A DNA stretch of 25,031 bases from Thermoplasmata archaeon. GTDB lineage: Archaea > Thermoplasmatota > Thermoplasmata > Thermoplasmatales > Thermoplasmataceae. Within the stretch, counting starts at the first letter, position 1; each line of letters begins with the position of its first letter. This document shows, piece by piece, positions 21,628 to 25,031 of this stretch. The translations under genes and the position numbers were made by a program. Where the stretch lies: positions 1 to 25,031 of the forward strand of contig JAJZOK010000083.1 in the NCBI GenBank assembly GCA_021811525.1, in the 5' to 3' direction. The notes under the pieces were generated by a model. That model was not told the DNA's origin. It saw only the letters and a program-made list of their open reading frames with translations, and ran no database searches.

Positions 21628-24085
21628 ATCTGATCACCGCCACCGTTTTCTGGTCATTCATGTTGTAATATTCATGGTTTATCCAGTGATTAAGCTGGTT
21701 GGAGAAGTAATAGCTCATGATGTTCTCGCTAGGGCCTCCTGGAATTACACCATAGAACTGTCCTGTGCCGGGAGAGGCCACGGTCCTGAGGGATGATCCA
21801 ACTGAAACATATGGCTCAGGTATCAGGAGAGCCCTTGGAACACTTCCCACGCTCACAGTGTGGCTGCCTCCCCAGATTGAAATAGGGCCAATGCCCAGTG
21901 CCGATATTCCCGTTGGGCTGGCAATCTCAAGGAAGTGCACGCGGCCCCACGTCCAGTTGTTGACGCTGCCAAGTTTGGCCCCCAGGAACACAACCTCTTT
22001 GGCGAACGCCTCCCTCACAAGATTAGTGAAGTTGCCGTGGAACCATGTGCTGTTCTGGTCTGTCTGGGCCAGATGGATGGCCGAGGTGATGAATGGGGCA
22101 GGTACAGTGGAGAGATTGATGCTTGAATACACCTTGTCAAATGTCATGTTGTAGATTTCCGCAGTGAGGTACCAGTAGACGGTTATGCCGACCTGGCTCT
22201 GGAAAGTGGTGTAGTTCCAGCTGGAAAGCTGGTTGTACGCGGCGGTTTCAGTCTGGTTCATGGTCATTCCATGAAGTGCATTCACCAGGTAAGGGGTGAA
22301 CATGAGCGCCCAGTAGTCAGAAACATTGGACTGCAAAGCCATCATATCCTGTATTGTGGTGTTCTGGTGGTTCTCGAGGTAGTGGTAAATAGTCTGTGCC
22401 CTTCCACCGGATGCCCAGAATCCGCCAACAAATGGGTGCAGATAATTCTCGCCTACCGTGGGCTGGTTTGGCGCGAACATGTATCCCCTTGCAGGGTTTG
22501 TAGCCTGAGGCAGCTGTGTGAAAGGAACATTCCCCACAGGTTCATACGCAGGGTTGGAGCCGTTAAGCAGAGACCTAGAGCCAACTACATCGATAGTTGT
22601 ATTGTTAACTACTTCCTTTATCATGGGATAGTGCCCTGCGGTTATGTAACCTGCGTGATGCAGCGTAGCCATGGCAAAATTCTGTGGTGGAGAGCCCCAG
22701 TTTTCAAGTGCATTGAGCATCTGGGAATAGTTGGTTGACTGGTCCATCTTCAGTTCAGCTATGAGGTCATATGATGGCTGCCTGGAGACCCAGTTAAGGC
22801 TGATTCCATAATTCTGGCTTCTTGAGATAAGGGGCCCGTTGTTCGTATAATAGATGCTGTAACTTTTTCCGGCAAGTGTGTAGTTCTGCACCACCATGCT
22901 GTGCCAGGTTCCGTTGTAGAGATAGCTGTTGTTGTGCAGCGTCTCCAGGTATTCGTTTGCAGAATTTCCCTCAGGAGTGGTTAGGCCCCAGGATGTTGTA
23001 GGCGTATGGCCAATGAGGATTCCCGGCACTCCTGCAAGGTCCCAGCCGGTAACATTTATTCCAGGCGCCTCCAGCTGCATGGGTATCCAGATTGAAGGTG
23101 CGGTGAGAGGGAGATGGGGATCATTCGCCATCACTGGATAACCTGATGAGGAGTAGTTTCCTCCCACTACCCAGCTGTTGCTTCCAACATGGGATCCAAG
23201 CCCATGGGCACCAGGCATCCCGAATGGGTCAGAAATGTTTGCAAGGGCTCCCCTTATGAGCGGAGAGAGCGTCTTGAGAAGGCTTGTATTTACTCCCGTT
23301 GCATTAAGCCCATACCAGTTCTGAGACCAGAACTCTTTGGGTGTTACCCCAAGCTGGGATAGGTTCTTGCCATTGACAGTGCCGTCCCCTGGCACAACAG
23401 TTACGTTCTGGGTGTAGTAAGGATAGTATGGCCAGAGCAGGGTGGCATTCTGGTACCCAAGGGCATTGTATATGAGGGCTGACTGCAGTGGCTCCGCTGC
23501 CCCGGTAGTAAGTGACCATGACATGTATTCCTGCCAGCACAAGGTGTAGAAAACTGTCCACTGGAAAGGCTGTATTCCCAGAAGCTTGAATCCGAGATGG
23601 TTTGAGGCTGCAGTTGTATTGATGTAAGCATTAACGCCATTGGAGTAGGACTGCAGGTATCCATAGTACTGGGGATAGTTCTTGATGTATGCCTGCTCCA
23701 GTGTCCAGGCGTTTCCCGGGAGGCCTATTAGCCTCATGGCCTGGTCAGAAGCTACCCCTGATGCGCCAATGTACCTGCTAAGGTTCCCTGAAGCCAGAAG
23801 GGCCTCAAGCTCCATCTGGAATAACCTCTGGCTTGCAGAGTAATAGCCCTGGGCAAACATGAGGTCATTCATGTTTGAGGCCTTGATATGGGCGATCCCG
23901 GATGCATCTATTGTGACGTTTACCGGACTGGCCAGACCGGGAATGTTTACAGTGCCGGAGGTGACATTCCCCTGGCCTGCAGATTCCCAGAGGCCAAGCT
24001 TTGGGTTCAGGGTAGTGAAGTTAGTGGAAAGGTATGACAGCAGAACTATAACAACAACCAGAAGAACAAGCCATCTGATTTTCAT
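21620..24085 (-). CDS. Exported penicillin-acylase-family Ntn hydrolase
   Basis: Large N-terminal-nucleophile amidase related to penicillin and acyl-homoserine-lactone acylases. The ATG at 24085 gives 821 residues. It starts with an uncleaved anchor or signal (MKIRWLVLLVVVIVLLSYLS) and places the TATA box about 25 nt upstream; a TTG seven codons earlier falls inside that promoter. The autoproteolytic site is at GSHVG-SNSWVVGG, making Ser302 the nucleophile of the beta chain. PVMANDPHLPLTAPSIW and GVPGILIGHTPTTSWGLT follow as in the family. The chain is rich in Asn, Ser, Thr, Tyr with many N-x-S/T sites and few Lys, typical of proteins exposed to acid outside the cell. The natural amide substrate is unknown. 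Confidence 0.92.
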   Translation of the reverse strand: MKIRWLVLLVVVIVLLSYLSTNFTTLNPKLGLWESAGQGNVTSGTVNIPGLASPVNVTIDASGIAHIKASNMNDLMFAQGYYSASQRLFQMELEALLASGNLSRYIGASGVASDQAMRLIGLPGNAWTLEQAYIKNYPQYYGYLQSYSNGVNAYINTTAASNHLGFKLLGIQPFQWTVFYTLCWQEYMSWSLTTGAAEPLQSALIYNALGYQNATLLWPYYPYYTQNVTVVPGDGTVNGKNLSQLGVTPKEFWSQNWYGLNATGVNTSLLKTLSPLIRGALANISDPFGMPGAHGLGSHVGSNSWVVGGNYSSSGYPVMANDPHLPLTAPSIWIPMQLEAPGINVTGWDLAGVPGILIGHTPTTSWGLTTPEGNSANEYLETLHNNSYLYNGTWHSMVVQNYTLAGKSYSIYYTNNGPLISRSQNYGISLNWVSRQPSYDLIAELKMDQSTNYSQMLNALENWGSPPQNFAMATLHHAGYITAGHYPMIKEVVNNTTIDVVGSRSLLNGSNPAYEPVGNVPFTQLPQATNPARGYMFAPNQPTVGENYLHPFVGGFWASGGRAQTIYHYLENHQNTTIQDMMALQSNVSDYWALMFTPYLVNALHGMTMNQTETAAYNQLSSWNYTTFQSQVGITVYWYLTAEIYNMTFDKVYSSINLSTVPAPFITSAIHLAQTDQNSTWFHGNFTNLVREAFAKEVVFLGAKLGSVNNWTWGRVHFLEIASPTGISALGIGPISIWGGSHTVSVGSVPRALLIPEPYVSVGSSLRTVASPGTGQFYGVIPGGPSENIMSYYFSNQLNHWINHEYYNMNDQKTVAVIRYE

Positions 24086-24106
24086 CCAATAATAAACCGA
24101 CCCCAA

Positions 24107-24117
24107 TATTAAAAAAT
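24107..24117 (-). promoter_or_regulatory. TATA box of the acylase operon
   Basis: The minus strand reads TTTTTTAATATTGG, about 25 nt before the ATG at 24085; leaderless spacing. It lies back to back with the promoter of the AlkA-type gene. Confidence 0.45.
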
Positions 24118-24130
24118 TCGCATCCGGGGA

Positions 24131-24138
24131 TTTTAATC
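24131..24138 (+). promoter_or_regulatory. TATA box of the AlkA-type glycosylase gene
   Basis: TTTTAATC is centred about 26 nt before the ATG at 24161 with no SD; leaderless spacing. Confidence 0.45.
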
Positions 24139-24160
24139 TCCTGTATTTTCCATCGCGACC

Positions 24161-24862
24161 ATGGCAAAAAAATATACCTGCCCTTCACTAGACCTATTGT
24201 TTATGGACCCGGAGAAGCTGGAGCTTGGCCACATTTCCACAGATGAAATACTCACAGTCATATCCAGCAGGGACCCTATTATGGGGGAATTAGCAAAAAG
24301 GATCGGATACTTCAAGCTGGAGGCTGGTGGAGACCATTTTGAATCACTTGTTCAGGCCATTATCTACCAGCAGATTTCCGGGAAGGCTGCGGAATCTATC
24401 TACAACAAATTTCTGAAGAAATTGGGCGGCCCTGTAATACCAGAGAATATTGCAAGGCTCAGTGATGATGAATTCCGTTCTTCTGGCATCTCTCCCCAGA
24501 AGATGCGGTACCTGCGCGATCTAAGCGGTAAGACCCTCAGCGGAGAACTCGACTTCGGTGGCATTGAGTCCTTGCCCAACAACGAAATAGTACAGAAGCT
24601 CACCATTGTGAAGGGGATTGGCACATGGTCTGCCCAGATGTTTCTCATTTTCACACTTAGAAGGCTGAACGTCCTCCCCCTCAATGACTTAGGATTCCGA
24701 AATTCGCTGAAGAAGCATTATGGCATTAGGGGTGAACTCACGGACGCGAAGATAACCAGGATTGCCTCGAAGTGGTCACCTTATATATCAGCAGGGGTAT
24801 GGATATTATGGGAATGTGAGAATACAAAACTGCCTGCATCAACTACCGGAAAAAAGAGTTAG
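24161..24862 (+). CDS. DNA-3-methyladenine glycosylase II-like (AlkA, HhH-GPD superfamily)
   Basis: Base-excision repair glycosylase of the HhH-GPD superfamily, removing alkylated purines. In the 233-residue product, LVQAIIYQQISGKAAESIYNKF (63-84) is the first conserved helix region. IVKGIGTWSAQMFLIFTL (149-166) is the helix-hairpin-helix motif, and the catalytic aspartate D176 lies in LPLNDLGFRN. The final WSPYISAGVWILWEC matches AlkA-type C-termini. There are no four C-terminal cysteines, so it is not an endonuclease III-type iron-sulfur protein. Length fits single-domain AlkA without the N-terminal TBP-like domain of E. coli AlkA. It is the second alkylation repair enzyme in the window. 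Confidence 0.92.
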   Translation: MAKKYTCPSLDLLFMDPEKLELGHISTDEILTVISSRDPIMGELAKRIGYFKLEAGGDHFESLVQAIIYQQISGKAAESIYNKFLKKLGGPVIPENIARLSDDEFRSSGISPQKMRYLRDLSGKTLSGELDFGGIESLPNNEIVQKLTIVKGIGTWSAQMFLIFTLRRLNVLPLNDLGFRNSLKKHYGIRGELTDAKITRIASKWSPYISAGVWILWECENTKLPASTTGKKS

Positions 24863-24891
24863 ATACTCCCCGAAGAGGCCTTAGTACCGGT

Positions 24892-25031
24892 TCATATTCC
24901 CGGTACTTCTCCAGGGACTCTCCTGAAAAGCTGCACATCTCCGATGTGCGCTGCTCCCCTGAGGAACCTTGTGAGCCTTTCGACCCCAAAGCCCCCACCT
25001 GCAGAAGGCACAAATCCCTTCCTTGCTTCTT
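24892..25031 (-). CDS. Class II aminoacyl-tRNA-synthetase-fold protein, C-terminal fragment (AsnRS/AspRS-like, perhaps archaeal asparagine synthetase)
   Basis: Only the last 45 residues are in the window; the gene continues past 25031 and ends at TGA (24892-24894). The fragment reads FVPSAGGGFGVERLTRFL, followed by RGAAHIGDVQLFRRVPGEVP. GGGFGVERLTRF is class II motif 3 with its invariant arginine, and the I-x-D-V-x-x-F-x-R-x-P-G tail is that of aspartyl/asparaginyl-tRNA synthetases. The archaeal asparagine synthetase derived from AsnRS shares this end, so the enzyme could make asparagine or charge tRNA; the missing part would decide. Confidence 0.75.
   Translation of the reverse strand, partial: EARKGFVPSAGGGFGVERLTRFLRGAAHIGDVQLFRRVPGEVPGI

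Overview
The window is chromosomal DNA of an archaeon, most likely an acidophilic member of the Thermoplasmatales. Evidence for this is sn-glycerol-1-phosphate dehydrogenase (archaeal lipid synthesis), archaeal-type S12 and S7 proteins, an archaeal YchF GTPase, UPF0179, a bacterio-opsin-activator-type HTH regulator, and many genes whose TATA box lies about 23-27 nt before the start codon with no Shine-Dalgarno sequence (leaderless mRNAs). Coding density is high and no gene-free stretch reaches 300 bases. The largest gaps are 10221-10481, 11091-11307, 3056-3268 and 15512-15718.

Layout. 1-7143 is mostly housekeeping: rpsG and rpsL (minus strand, starts overlapping), a small membrane protein, the YchF GTPase, a beta-lactamase-fold serine hydrolase, a two-gene egsA-UPF0179 operon, and an Ntn-hydrolase asparaginase. 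A tRNA-Val(GAC) at 7280-7351 is followed by an AT-richer gene for a solitary SRA-like/HNH endonuclease (7457-8398), a candidate modification-dependent restriction enzyme that looks acquired.

8482-14886 is the most interesting part. A hemerythrin-like protein is translationally coupled to a type II NADH dehydrogenase on the minus strand. Divergent from them are a secreted cupredoxin-like protein with a CxCxCG copper-site motif, an NnrS-like polytopic membrane protein, a DUF2249-cupin fusion, a four-helix membrane protein resembling heme-copper-oxidase-like families but lacking their histidines, and a second hemerythrin. A Bat-type regulator sits convergently at the end. DUF2249, hemerythrin and NnrS are associated elsewhere with nitric-oxide response, so I read this as a candidate archaeal NO/O2-handling module. 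That is inference from context. The block also holds a hairpin-rich stretch (11107-11245) that may be an IS200/IS605 end remnant just before the NnrS-like frame, which lacks a convincing start codon.

15029-17560 holds a membrane protein with a possible NfeD-like C-terminal domain, an anchored exported protein of unknown function, 3-methyladenine glycosylase I (tag) and an NTF2-fold DUF4440-like protein. 17535-21124 holds an orphan beta-class DNA methyltransferase and the first two steps of C5 heme/tetrapyrrole synthesis: hemL and hemA, convergent with a 9-base gap. 21247-24862 holds a large exported penicillin-acylase-family Ntn hydrolase overlapping a small membrane protein, then an AlkA-type DNA glycosylase. 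The right edge cuts the C-terminus of a class II aminoacyl-tRNA-synthetase-fold protein.

Function assignments rest on motif recognition by eye. No database search was possible.
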